A DNA stretch of 64,000 bases from Symbiodinium natans (lineage: Eukaryota > Sar > Dinophyceae > Suessiales > Symbiodiniaceae). The notes under the pieces were generated by a model, which saw nothing but the letters and a program-made list of their open reading frames with translations, was not told the DNA's origin and ran no database searches. Positions within the stretch are counted from its first letter, which is position 1. The number at the start of each line of letters is the position of its first letter. This document shows positions 9,707-20,105 of the stretch, piece after piece. A program made the translations under genes and the position numbers. Where the stretch lies: positions 1-64,000 of the forward strand of contig CAJNDS010000718.1 of the NCBI GenBank assembly GCA_905221605.1, in the 5' to 3' direction.

Positions 9707-11646
9707 GGATTCCCGCTGTAAGTCGCAATTCAAGCCTGAAACAACTAATCCCATCCGCAGCCTTTTTCAGCCAGCACAGGCAGCCAAGCCAGTAGAAGGG
9801 GCCCCCCCTGTGCGCAATGGCGGAAGTGAAACAGGAGGACCTTCCCTCCCAGGGCCAGGAGGCCCTGAAGAGTGAAGGAGAAAAGCCGGAGGGTGGGGCC
9901 TCCCCGGAGCAAGAGGCTCTGAACCACCCCACCAGCGCCGACTCAGGAGGGGCTACCCTCCCAAGCCAGTGCCTCCTCCAATGCAGCCCCTGCCGAGGCG
10001 AAGGAGGAAAGCAACCAGGAACCACCAACCACAGCACCGGCAGGGAAGGGGCAGCCTCCGGAGGCAAAGGCTTGGGAGAGCAGAAAGAGGGAGGTTCCTC
10101 CTCCAAACAGGCAGCCCGGAAAAGCCCACGGCAAGGGAGAGTTCCTGCTGGAACGCAGGACCCCGGCGCAGAGGTACGTAGATGACTGCACCCTGCAGAG
10201 ACAAAGAAACAGGCCGGGCAAGAAAGCCAGGGCCCAGAGGTAACAGGCTGTTTCCGAGGCAGCCCAAAGGGTCCCACCCAGGCCACCGCCACTGCCAACC
10301 CTGGTTGTGGGAAGGATGGCAGCAATGGGGGGACGAGCGTTGGTCCGGAGGGTGGAGACTGGGAACAGGATGAGAGGTCAGGAGGATATCTCCGAAACCA
10401 GCGCAGAGCCTGCCCCCGTGGCAGAGCAGGCCCAGAATCCCCCGGCAGACCTAACACGGGGACCAGGCCAGCAGCCGAGAGGGAGGTAGCCTTGTCCTCC
10501 GAGCAAGCAGCCGTGGTCGAGGCAATGGCCTCGCCAATCAGATGCCTGACCGGCCCTCCAAGGCGAGGTCAGGTACCTGACCATTCTAGGGTAGTGTATA
10601 CCCTCGACCGGGAACCCCGCTGGGTCCTGAAGGTGGGCCTCCAAGATGCCCCCTTTGCCGTCGAGCGGATGGTGGCCCCCATCCGCCCGACGCCGGACGG
10701 TTCATTCCTCCAGATGTGCATTATGATGTGCTTCTGGTGTGGACTTCGCCTTCCGGAGGGGTACCTCCATCCCCGCGACCAAGGGGAGCATAATTGGGGG
10801 TACCTGGGAATGGCCAAGTACCACCGGTTAACAAGTTTGGACGTGGCCAACTGGGGCACCAGAGAGCACTACGGTTTCCCCAGCCTGACCCGGCTCGTCT
10901 CTTTCTTCCGGTGGTTTGACCAAGACTCACCCACCTTAAGCAGCAAAGTCAGGAGGTGGGTCAGCCTCCACCATGCCAGCATCCCCTTGCTGGCAAGCTT
11001 GTTGCTGTGGGAATGAAAAAACATGGACATGGTCTTTGTCGAGGCTCTCATCGACATGAAAGTCCTTTATGAATTGCCGTCGCCAGACTATGGGCTAGCG
11101 CGACCCCTCGGCAATATCATGGAAGAACCTCGCTGGGAGTTGGTCCCACTCAGGGAACCACCAGCTGAAGCAACCTAGGAGGTTGCACCCTCCCAGCGAG
11201 GATTACACAGAGGTACCATCCTCGCTACCAGAGCGGAACCCTGACCGCCTCCCTCTGACAGCCTGCACAAAGTGCACCAAAGGCCTTGAGGGACCTTTTG
11301 TCAGGAGGTTCCTAACCTCTGTTGAGGTACCAGCCTCTGGTAGCATCCCGAAGAGGATGCAAGCTGAGGTTCATCCTCGCTGCCAGAGAACACCCCTGGC
11401 CCCTCCTCTCACGGTTTGCACCCTCTGCACCAGAAACCTGAGGAACTTTTGCCAGGAGGTTCATTCCTCTCATGAGGTACAACCTCTGGTAGCATCCCAA
11501 AGAGGATGGTAGCTTAGGAGGAGGTGGTTTCCTCCCCTGTACTTTAGGGCCAAGAGGGCCATCAGTAGTGCCAGTACAGAGGCACGGTTTTCACAACCCA
11601 AACACCAAGATGGTGGATCGCATTTGTTCGCTCAACTCGGAAAAAA
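9707..11646 (+). pseudogene. K unit copy 3
   Basis: Starts directly after the LINE-A1 A-run. The 5' region (TGTAAGTCGCA...CCCATCCGCAGCC) is shared with copy 4. A start at ATG 9817 opens a Gly/Glu/Pro-rich N-terminal frame to 10185 (MAEVKQEDLPSQGQEA), with frame changes after it. The kinase-like part is at about 10580-11178. It has VYTLDREPRWVLKVG, then a deletion of ~35 codons, then HPRDQGEHNWG and LTSLDVANWG intact. A TGA at 11014 replaces the TTA of other copies; the same frame then runs to 11178. The 3' trailer ends at TTCGCTCAACTCGG and A-run 11641-11646. Confidence 0.8.
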
Positions 11647-11712
11647 TTGAACCTGGATTCTGACCCGGGTTCTGAACCCGGGTTGAACCCAGGTTGAACC
11701 TGGGTTGGACCC
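11647..11712 (+). repeat. AACCTGGGTTG-type minisatellite
   Basis: About five degenerate units follow the A-tail of K copy 3. Here the tract leads into TTGGACCCCCGATG and the 5' region of K copy 4, without a clear spliced-leader relic. Confidence 0.7.
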
Positions 11713-11886
11713 CCGATGTAAGTCGCAGTTCAAGCCAGAAACGACAAATCCCATCCGCAGCCTTTTTCAGCCAGCGCAGGCAGCCAAGCCAGTAGAAGGG
11801 CCCAACCCCCCCGTGCGCAATGGCGGAAATGAAGCAGGAGGACCTGCCCTCCCAGGGCCAGGAGGCCCAGGAGGCTCCAGTGAAGA

Positions 11887-13320
11887 GTGAAGAAGGAAAG
11901 CCGGAGGGTGGGGCCCCCCGGAGCCAGAGGCTCCACACCACCCCACCGGCGACGACACCCAGGAGGGGTCCAATGTAGCCCCTGCCGAAACAACCAGGAA
12001 CTGCCACCCACAACACCGGCAGGGGAGGGGCAGCCTCCGGAGGCAAGGGCTTGGGAGAATAGAAAGAGGGAGGTTCCTCCTCCGAGCAGGCAGCCCGGCA
12101 AAGCCCAAGGCAAGGGAGAGTTGCTGCTCGAACGCAGGACCCCGGCACAAAGGTTCGTAGATGACTACACCTTGCAGAGGCAGAGGAACAGGCCGGGTAA
12201 GAAAGCCAGGGCTCAGAGGCAGCAGGCTGTCTCCGAGGCAGCCCAAAGGGTCCCACCCATGCCACCGCCAGCCAGACGTGCCGCCCACCCTGGATGGGGG
12301 CACGAAGAATGGGAGGGATGGCAGCAATCCAGCTGGTGGGAGGCCTCCCGAGAATGGGACCAAGCCCAAAGCTCAGGAGGGGATGCCTCCGAAACCAGTC
12401 CGGAGCCTGCCCCAGTGGAGGAGCAGGACCAAGAGGACCAGGAGCCCCCGGCAGACCTTAACACGGGCACCAGGCCCCACAACGAGGGAGGTAACCTTAT
12501 CCTCCAAGCAAGCAGCCGCGGTCGAGGTAATGGCCTGGCCAACCAGATGCCCGACCAGGCCTCGTATGAGGTCCAGGGCAAGATCAGGTACCTGACCATG
12601 CTTGCTCGGGGAGGGTCAAGGGTGGTGTATACCCTTGACCGGGAACCCCGCTGGGTCCTGAAGGTGGGCCCCCAAGATGCCCACCACTTCGAGTGGGAGC
12701 TGTTTGCGCTGTCCCTCGATTCCTGGCCCCAGGTCTGCCGGAGGTTCACCCTCCAGGTCGAGGTCCCTGGGCTCCCAGCCCAGGACCTGAGGGCCTACAC
12801 CGTCGAGCGGATGGTGGCCCCAGTCCGCCCGACACCGGACGGGTCGTTCCTCCAGATGTGCATTCTGATCTGGTTGTGGTGTGGACTTCGTTTTTTGGAG
12901 GGGTACCTCCATCCCCGCGACCAAGGGGAGCATAATTGGGGGTACCTGGGAATGGCCAAATACCACCGGTTAACAAGTTTGGACGTGGCCAACTGGGGCA
13001 CCAGAGAGCACTACGGCTTCCCCAGCCTGACCCGGCTCGTCTCGTTCTTCCGGTGGTTTGACCAGGACTCACCCACCCTGAGCAGCAAAGTCAGGAGGTG
13101 GGTCAGCCTCCACCATGCCAGCATCCCCATGCTGGCAAGCTTGTTGCTGTGGGAATTAAAAACCATGGACATGGTCTTTGTCGAGGCTCTCATCGACATG
13201 AAAGTCCTCTATGAGTTGCCGTCGCCAGACTATGGGCTCGCGCGACCCCTCGGCAACATCATGGAGGAACCTCGCTGGGAGTTGGTCCCACTCAGGGAAC
13301 CACCAGCTGAAGCAGCCTAG
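11887..13320 (+). CDS. K protein: possible kinase-fold protein (477 codons open)
   Basis: Residues ~1-210 are low complexity (Pro/Gln/Arg/Glu). Residues ~235-470 show, in order, the landmarks of a protein kinase fold: ARGGSRVVYTL (glycine-loop-like, 242-248), WVLKVG (Lys 259, the beta-3 Lys position), HHFEWEL (Glu 269/271, helix-C Glu candidate), a hydrophobic helix, HPRDQGEHNWG (Asp 345 with Asn 350, the spacing of HRDxxxxN), and LTSLDVANWG (Asp 366, the DFG position). Small phage and bacterial kinase-like proteins have a comparable D..H.xNWG pattern. The assignment is my inference. The true start may be ATG 11820 (MAEMKQED...), which lies in another frame and reaches a stop, so a frameshift near 11900 is likely. 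The C-terminal lobe (GFPSLTRLVSFFRWFDQ) is very conserved between copies. Confidence 0.55.
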   Translation: MKKESRRVGPPGARGSTPPHRRRHPGGVQCSPCRNNQELPPTTPAGEGQPPEARAWENRKREVPPPSRQPGKAQGKGELLLERRTPAQRFVDDYTLQRQRNRPGKKARAQRQQAVSEAAQRVPPMPPPARRAAHPGWGHEEWEGWQQSSWWEASREWDQAQSSGGDASETSPEPAPVEEQDQEDQEPPADLNTGTRPHNEGGNLILQASSRGRGNGLANQMPDQASYEVQGKIRYLTMLARGGSRVVYTLDREPRWVLKVGPQDAHHFEWELFALSLDSWPQVCRRFTLQVEVPGLPAQDLRAYTVERMVAPVRPTPDGSFLQMCILIWLWCGLRFLEGYLHPRDQGEHNWGYLGMAKYHRLTSLDVANWGTREHYGFPSLTRLVSFFRWFDQDSPTLSSKVRRWVSLHHASIPMLASLLLWELKTMDMVFVEALIDMKVLYELPSPDYGLARPLGNIMEEPRWELVPLREPPAEAA

Positions 13321-13789
13321 GAGGTTGCATCCTCCCAGCGAGGATAGCACAGAGGTACCATCCTCGCTACCGGAGCGGAACCCTGACCGCCTCCCTCTGA
13401 CAGCCTGCACAAAGTGCACCAAAGGCCTTGAGGGACCTTTTGTCAGGAGGTTCCTAACCTCTCATGAGGTACCAGCCTCTGGTAGCATCCCGAAGAGGAT
13501 GCAAGCTGAGGTTCATCCTCACTGCCAGAGCACACCCCTGGCCCCTTCTCTCACGGTTGCAACCCCTGCACCAGCAACCTGAGGAGCTTTTGCCAGGAGG
13601 TTTCTTTCCTCTCATGAGGTACAACCTCTGGTAGCATCCCAAAGAGGATGGTAGCTTAGGAGGAGGTTTTTCCTCCCCTGTACATTAGGGCCAAGAGGGC
13701 CATCAGTGGTGCCAGTACAGAGGCACGGTTTTCACAACCCAAACACCAAGACGGTGGATCGCATTTGTTCGCTCAACTCGAAAAAAAAA
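13321..13789 (+). repeat. Conserved 3' trailer of K units
   Basis: About 470 bases are shared after the stop codon in copies 2 (2273-2718), 3 (11179-11646), 4 and 5 (14240-14712). It contains two imperfect internal repeats built around CTCATGAGGTACC...CCTCTGGTAGCATCCC, then GGGCCAAGAGGGCCATCA and the terminal TTCGCTCAACTCGG plus A-run. A role as the recognition site of a reverse transcriptase is plausible but inferred. Confidence 0.8.
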
Positions 13790-13800
13790 TTGAACCTGGG

Positions 13801-13810
13801 TTGGCTCAAG
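13801..13810 (+). other. Spliced-leader relic at the 5' end of K copy 5
   Basis: TTGGCTCAAG sits exactly between the A-tail and one minisatellite unit of K copy 4 and a K coding sequence that begins internally (CCACCGGAGG...). This suggests a message trans-spliced at an internal acceptor and then retroposed. Confidence 0.7.
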
Positions 13811-14712
13811 CCACCGGAGGGGTACCTCCATCCCCGAGACCAAGGGGAGCATAATTGGGGGTACCTGGGAATGGCCAAGTACCACCGGTTAACAAGTTTG
13901 GACGTGGCCAACTGGGGCACCAGAGAGCACTACGGTTTCCCCAGCCTGACCCGGCTCGTCTCTTTCTTCCGGTGGTTTGACCAAGACTCACCCACCTTAA
14001 GCAGCAAAGTCAGGAGGTGGGTCAGCCTCCACCATGCCAGCATCCCCTTGCTGGCAAGCTTGTTGCTGTGGGAATTAAAAAACATGGACATGGTCTTTGT
14101 CGAGGCTCTCATTGACATGAAAGTCCTTTATGAATTGCCGTCGCCAGACTATGGGCTAGCGCGACCCCTCGGCAATATCATGGAAGAACCTCGCTGGGAG
14201 TTGGTCCCACTCAGGGAACCACCAGCTGAAGCAACCTAGGAGGTTGCACCCTCCCAGCGAGGTTTGCACAGAGGTACCATCCTCGCTACCAGAGCGGAAC
14301 CCTGACCGCCTCCCTCTGACAGCCTGCACAAAGTGCACCAAAGGCCTTGAGGGACCTTTTGTCAGGAGGTTCCTAACCTCTCTTGAGGTACCAGCCTCTG
14401 GTAGCATCCCGAAGAGGATGCAAGCTGAGGTTCATCCTCGCTGCCAGAGAACACCCCTGGCCCCTCCTCTCACGGTTTGCAACCCCCTGCACCAGCAACC
14501 TGAGGAGCTTTTGCGAGGAGGTTCATTCCTCTCATGAGGTACAACCTCTGGTAGCATCCCAAAGAGGATGGTAGCTTAGGAGGAGGTGGTTTCCTCCCCT
14601 GTACTTTAGGGCCAAGAGGGCCATCAATAGTGCCAGTACAGAGGCACGGTTTTCACAACCCAAACACCAAGATGGTGGATCGCATTTGTTCGCTCAACTC
14701 GGAAAAAAAAAA
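13811..14712 (+). pseudogene. K unit copy 5 (5'-truncated)
   Basis: Begins inside the kinase-like domain just before GYLHPRDQGEHNWG and runs open to 14239 in the frame of copy 4, with LTSLDVANWG, GFPSLTRLVSFF and the C-terminal PLREPPAEAT. The glycine-loop and Lys region are absent, so no active kinase could result. The full 3' trailer follows and ends in ten A (14703-14712). The next base starts the spliced-leader relic of LINE-A2. Confidence 0.85.
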
Positions 14713-14722
14713 TTGGCTCAAG
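14713..14722 (+). other. Spliced-leader relic at the 5' end of LINE-A2
   Basis: TTGGCTCAAG starts directly after the A10 tail of K copy 5 and is followed by TTTTCGGCCCAAGGAG, the same sequence that follows the relic in LINE-A1. Confidence 0.8.
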
Positions 14723-14798
14723 TTTTCGGCCCAAGGAGTAGCCTGAGGGCTGGTAGCCTGCCTAGGACAGTTTGCCCAGAGGTGCCTTCCTCTTAGCC

Positions 14799-15394
14799 AT
14801 GGCCCCCCGCGAGTACATCTGTTGCAGTGGCAAAAGCTGCACAGGATGGATTTTGGCGGACAAAGCTCAGCCGCACATGCTCTGCAAGAAATGCAGAACA
14901 CCCTGGGCAAACAGCATTCGCAAGGCGAGACAGAACTGGAGCCAGCGGAAGCCACAATGGCCTACGGTCGCTGAGGCCGCTTACTGGCAGCCACCAAAGA
15001 AGCCCAAGACTCCGAAAGCACCACTGCCGAACAAAGTCCTGCAAGCCTTGGAGTGGCGTGGGACAGTGTGCCTGAAGAGGTGCAAAAGAACCTCAAGGAG
15101 GCAGGGTACAAGCCACCCAAGGCACAGGTCAAGGAAGAGGTGGAGGCAAGCTCAAGCACATTGCTGATCAAAAGATTGGCCTGCAGAATGGAGGTCGACA
15201 GCATCCTCCATGAACTGGGGGTAAGCCTCAACGAGGAGCAAGAGAAGAAACTCCATGAAATTAAGGCGGAGAGAGAAGCCAAGAGGCGTCGCACACAGGA
15301 GGGCTCCACCCCTCCGGGCCTTGAGGAGCAAACCCAGGAGGGGATGCCTCCCGGCAATGCCAATGCCCCGCCGGGGTTGGGCCCGGTGGCCTAG
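14799..15394 (+). pseudogene. LINE-A2 ORF1
   Basis: ATG 14799 (MAPREYICC) with the same Cys4 zinc ribbon as LINE-A1. A missing C near 15048 shifts the frame; the family sequence resumes in the frame from 15053 (VPEEVQKNLKEAGY) and runs through a shortened coiled coil to PPGLGPVA and the stop at 15392. The deletion removes most of the Gln/Ala-rich coil present at 3260-3590 in LINE-A1. The stop (TAG) after PPGLGPVA is in an equivalent place in both copies, so this is probably the genuine end of ORF1. Confidence 0.65.
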
Positions 15395-15403
15395 GGACTC
15401 GGC

Positions 15404-16700
15404 GTGTGGGGCCTGGAGCCCCAAAGCAAGGGCCCCACAGAGCCAATGTGCGACCCCAGCCCAGGGCTGGAACACATGCGAACTGCCCAGCAGTTCCTAG
15501 TTGCATGTGCTGACTATTACAGGCGAGGTGCTCACATCAATCTACATGGGAAAAGATTGAGAGAGGCCTTGGGGAAACAACTTACTGCAGATAGCAGTGG
15601 TTGTGAGCAAGGCTGGCAGAAGCCCAGCCACTTTTGTCGGCCTGGAAAGGAGTCGCCAGAAAGCGTTCCGATCACAGGGCCAAAGTTTTTCAAGCTGGAC
15701 CTTACAGATGATGAGGCACCAGCAAACGGCGAACAAATGAAGCCACTGTGGGAGGTGAACCCTGATGGGAACCCTCTGGTTACCCAAGGCCCCCCCCCAC
15801 CACAATGTAATGATGAAGCCCAGAAGGTGATACCTTCCCTCTGCAGCCCAGAAGATTTGGGTTCGGAGATGACATGGCAGGAGGTGGTCAGCCTCCTGGA
15901 AGACCAAGCGAGCCCCTTCCAGGCGAAGGAAGCCACCCTTTTAAGCTTCATCGAAGCCCAAGAGGAGGTGATGGCGGAGGACTCCCTGGCCTGGGGTTGG
16001 TGCAGGATGGTCCTGCATGCCCTAGGGCAAGGAGAGGATGTCACCGGGAAGGCCATCCAACAGGCAAAGGAGGTGATCGCCTCTGAGCTCCCAAAGAGTG
16101 AGGAGCCCCTGACACCTCAACCAGTTTCAACAACGGGGCGTTGGAGTGGGTGACCTCCTCCAAAGCCAAGGTGGTGTGTCTGCAGGAAACCCACCTCACA
16201 CCGGAACTGCATGGCAGGCGAGCCACACTGCAATCCCTCGGATGAGATCTCTATGCTGAGCCGGCCTCCCTGTCGGACAAGGGCACAAGGTTGGGGGGCA
16301 CTGCTTGTGCCTTTCCCAAAAATAGCGGAGTGCGGCAAAAAGCCACCTACCAATTCAAAGGGGCGGGCTACACAGCCGTGGGTCTGAGACAAAGACGGTG
16401 GGACTACACGATTGTGTCCCTCTACCTGAGGGACACGGAAGGCCTGAATGGTCCCACAAATGCAGAGGTGCTATCCTCTCTGGTGGCTTTCGTAAGAACC
16501 CTCCCGGAGCCCTGGATCATCTTGGGGGATTGGAACCTGGACCCGACTGAAGTTCAGGACACAGCGCTGATTCAGGTGATGCGGGGGCGGATGGTAGCCA
16601 CTGGAGAAGCTACATGCAACCATGGACTTTGGGGTGGTGAGTAGGAGCCTGGAAGCCCTGGTGGATCTGTCTGCAACCTGGGCAGTCCCGTGGAAACCAC
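15404..16700 (+). pseudogene. LINE-A2 ORF2, linker and broken EEP endonuclease
   Basis: Linker 15404-16120 matches LINE-A1. About 130 bases, including the IMSANVT motif of the endonuclease, are deleted at about 16120, and the frame then changes. The rest of the EEP domain follows, with CLQETHL and a TGA at 16243 where LINE-A1 has TGG (QSLG-W-DLYAE). It then has ILGDWNLD and MDFGVVS, so the nuclease cannot be made. Confidence 0.8.
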
Positions 16701-19274
16701 ATGCAGCCTTGCACCTCAAAGTCAAGGACGGTGCCAGCGAATGGAAGTCCTGGAAACTTCCCCAGTTCCCGAAACTCACAGCAGACCTCAAAAACCAAGA
16801 ATGGCGAGAGGTCCAACCCTCCCATTTCGCCATAATGGACAGGACCTGTGCCCAAGAGGACCAGAGCACACCTGGCAGCTGGCGACCTGGGCGGCCAGCC
16901 TGGAGCACTGCCACGAAGCACCGAGGACTGGCAGAGGCCCTTAGTCTTGCAGCGCCCTTCCACTGCCCAAAGTGGGCTGGTGGGCACGCATGGCCAGAAT
17001 CCTGGAAGAAGTGCCCGCCTCCCAGCAGCACCTACCGGACCTAGGCACCCTCCAAGCCTGTCAAGACATTGCTGAAGGTACTGCCTTCCTCACAGAACTG
17101 TACCAGCAATGTTCAGCAACAGCACCACAGTGGCGGTCTTTGAGTGTTGTTGCCAGGCACAAGGAGGCGGCCCTCCAAATGCAGAGAGCCAAGGAGCAGC
17201 AGGCCCAATACAAGGACTGGCTCCAAGCGGGATTAGCGAAAGGGATGAGACCTCTCTATAGTTCTCTCAAAAAGAGTGAGAGAGTCCTAGATCGGCCCTT
17301 CCAAAACCTCCCAGGCGAAGAGCGCCCAGGGGCCAGGAGGAAGCAGTGGGTCGCCATTTGGGGAGAGGTAGAATGTTCCCCCCCGATTGGCCAGACCCTG
17401 CTGGATGCAGCCAAAGCCTCCCCGCTGTTCAAAATAACAGCAGAGGTGCTCGAGGCCATCCTCAAGAATGTCACCGACAAGGCAGGAGGTCTTGATGGGC
17501 TCACCTATGCTGCCCTCAAAAACCTCCCTGGACCGGCCTATGAGCAGCTCACCCAAGTCCTGAACTTGGCTGAAACCACAGGAGTGGCGCCACAGCACTG
17601 GCAGGCGCACCATGTGGCACTCCTGCCCAAAAATGCTGACATAGAAAGGCCCATAACCCTCACATCCATCACCTATCGGCTTTGGTGCTTCTGCAGAGCA
17701 CAGGTCGTCAAGAAATGGATGCGAGAAACTGCAGAGAGGTTCCCATGGGATAAAGCCTCCCCGGGTAACACTTGTCTAGAAACAGGCATGCAGAGACTCC
17801 TGAGAGGAGAGGTTAGCCGCGCTGCTAACAAACATGCCTGTGCGGTCCTGTTGGACCTGCAGACTTTCTATTTCTATGACAGTGTTAATTGGACCAAATT
17901 GGAGGAGCGGATAGTGGCGACCGGCTTCCCGCCAGCTATAGCCCTCCTGGTCATGCAAGTCTACCGGGGAACGAGATATCTCGTGGCAGAGGATCTCCTT
18001 TCGGAGGGGATCCTCCCTGCGAGGGGCATCCTAGCCGGGTGCCCGTTCGCAACAATGATGGCCAGGGTGGTTTACCTCCAGCCAATAATGCAAGAAGCCG
18101 CTCAGCTCCGCAGTATCACCGCCCTAGACACCTGGGTGGATGACATTGGAGCGGATTTCGAAGCACGATATCCTGAGCAGGCAGCGTTTGCGGTCTATGA
18201 AGGTTACAAAACCCTTCGCCGGCTTCTGGAAGGTAGCGACCTCCGTTTGTCCCTGAAGAAAACAGGCTTCCTGTGCACCACTGCAGAAGCCAGAAGGGAG
18301 CTACAGAAGCTGCGCAAAGATGGGGACCCGGCTATCTGTGATAGCGTGAAGGATTTAGGCCTGGACTGTGCCCTGGGTCGGGTCCGGAGGGTCAAGGTGC
18401 AAAGAGCCCGCAAGCACAAAGCGGGCCAACGGCAGAAGAAGTTGAAACAACTGAGAGTCCCGGTGTGCCGGCCAAGGTTCGCCTCTTCATATATATATAT
18501 ATATATATATACGGGGTTGCCTCCGTCCTTACTTGGGGCCACCAAGCCCAGGGAATGCCGCCCACACGGAGACAGAAGCTCCGGACTGCCTTGGCTGAGC
18601 AGTGTGGCAGACAGAAAATGGGCAACCTAGAGGTGGCTCTGTCCTCTGTAAGCGACAGGTACCAGGATCCGGGTCGCACAATGATGGTCCAGCAAGTTGA
18701 AGCCTGGTTCCAGCTCAAGAAGAGGTGGGCCGGCAAGGAAGACCTGCTGGAAAGAACCTGGGGCCTTACAGTCCAAAAGCTGGAAGAAGCCAGCAGCCGG
18801 TGGCAAATGGTTAAGCGCCCTCTTGCAGCTACAGTTGCATACCTGCTTGACCTGGGTTGGCAGCCTAGAGACAGTGATGAGTGGCTGGACACCCAGGGCA
18901 CCAGGCACACCATGCACACCCCACAGCAGGAGTGTCGTGTCCTTGACCTCCTCCAGCAAACTTATCAGGAAGAAGTAGACCGCCGCATCGCCACCGGCCT
19001 CGCTGCTCCTGAGCTAAAGGGGGGAATCGACTGGACAGTGGGGAGAAAACTGTTGGGGGGTTTTAAGAAAGAAGGGCGAACCACGACAGCAGCTGCCCTG
19101 AGGTGTGTTTGGCAGGGTGCCCTGGTGTGCAGCCAGAACTCTGCTGTCAAAGTGTGCCCCCGGTGCCACCAGGAAGCGGACTGGGAGCATGTGCTCTTGG
19201 ATTGTGCTTGCTGGGAAGCCCAGAACTGGGAACCCGAGATCGCTGTGGACCAGGGGCCTCCCGCCCAAACCTGA
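16700..19274 (+). pseudogene. LINE-A2 ORF2, reverse transcriptase and CCHC finger
   Basis: Reverse transcriptase matching LINE-A1: GGLDGLTYAAL, LLDLQTFYFYDSVNW (motif A with a duplicated Phe-Tyr), GILAGCPFATMM, and TWVDDIGADF (catalytic Asp pair at 18139-18144). The frame 16972-18630 carries it to about 18460. There a missing G (CCCGG against CCCGGG in LINE-A1) shifts the frame. The continuation is open from 18465 to 19274, passing through an (AT)n tract read as an Ile-Tyr repeat, the connection region and CPRCHQEADWEHVLLDC. Small three- or six-base differences from LINE-A1 (CRAQ/CSRAQ, RVVYL/RVYL) lie at short direct repeats. Confidence 0.9.
18488..18512 (+). repeat. (AT)n microsatellite inside the reverse transcriptase frame
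   Basis: About 12 AT units replace six bases (GGGGAG) of LINE-A1. The net change keeps the downstream frame open and would insert an Ile-Tyr repeat. Confidence 0.9.
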
Positions 19275-20105
19275 ATGGCAGGTACCACCTCCTCAGGCAG
19301 ACAATCCCATCTTTTTGGGCATATGGGCTGACAAAGAGCCCCTCAGTGACCCAGAGCTTGTTTATGGCACAGATGCTAGTGGTGGCCCCTTCACGGCGGA
19401 CCTGCGACTCCGGAAGGTAGCCTACGCAGTGGTGGCCTGCAAGAAACAGGGCCAAGACTATGTCCAGGTCGGAGCTATCGTCCGCCAAGTCCCTGGACCA
19501 CAGACGGTTTTTCGGGGTGAAATGTATGCAGTTTTGCAGCTGGCCCGTTATACCGAAGGCCCTATTGACACGACACTTGACTGCCTTGGTGTCCCGAAAC
19601 GAGTCCGCAGCCCAAAACCGGGGAGACAGCAGGTCAATGACCTGGCGGATAAGCTGTGTGGGGAAAAAGCGGCCAAGCTGGCCCCTGATACCCGGGCAGC
19701 CAGTCAGTACCAGGACCATTGCAGCAAAAAGGCCCAAGAGTTCCTGGCGAGCAGGGCTGAAAAGATCCTCACCGCCGTTGGGGAAAATCAGACCCAGTGT
19801 ACAAGGTCTTCCTGCAGGAAAAGCAGGCCCGCAAGCACCCTGAGGCCACTGCTAGGCCCTGCAAAAAGCGTGTTGGATCCAACATAGGTCGTGGCCACCA
19901 CCACTACCCAGCAGGAATGGTTCCAGAAGCTGGTCCGGACCAAATCCGTGCATGCCTGGAAGCGGAAGGTCAAAACCTCCGGTGTGCCCAGTGCCAGCTA
20001 AAAACTTTTGCACACCAAAAACCGCAAGACCTTAGAGGCACTGGCGGCACCAATGTGCACAGCAAGGAAGGGTTGCGATCGAAGGGCATGTCACGCATGT
20101 TTTGA
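19275..20105 (+). pseudogene. LINE-A2 ORF2, RNase H domain (internally deleted)
   Basis: DPELVYGTDASGG, FRGEMYAVLQLA and TTLDCLG are present. The stretch that holds the WVPSH loop is deleted between SPKPG and RQQVNDLADK, so the domain is inactive. The first part reads in the frame 19105-19887; the linker (VPPPQADNPIFLGIWADKEP) shows what LINE-A1 lost beside its intron-like insert. The tail reads in a third frame to 20105. Confidence 0.8.

Larger units (their letters stand above)
11713..13789 (+). mobile_element. K unit copy 4 (most complete copy)
   Basis: Non-autonomous retroposed unit: 5' region, ORF, ~470-base 3' trailer, A-run at 13781-13789. No reverse transcriptase is encoded, so movement would need enzymes in trans, plausibly from LINE-A, which alternates with it here. 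The A-tail is followed by one TGAACCTGGG unit and a spliced-leader relic. Confidence 0.75.

Noticed and set aside
9603-10457. 284-codon minus frame opposite K copy 3, and similar ones opposite K copy 4
   Set aside because: Antisense shadows of GC-rich K coding DNA; the plus frame is the one conserved among copies.
11179-11512. Frames in the K 3' trailer with CTKCTKGLEG / CTLCTRNLRN as a Cys-pair motif
   Set aside because: They lie after the stop, start in different frames in each copy and accumulate indels; more likely non-coding trailer repeats.
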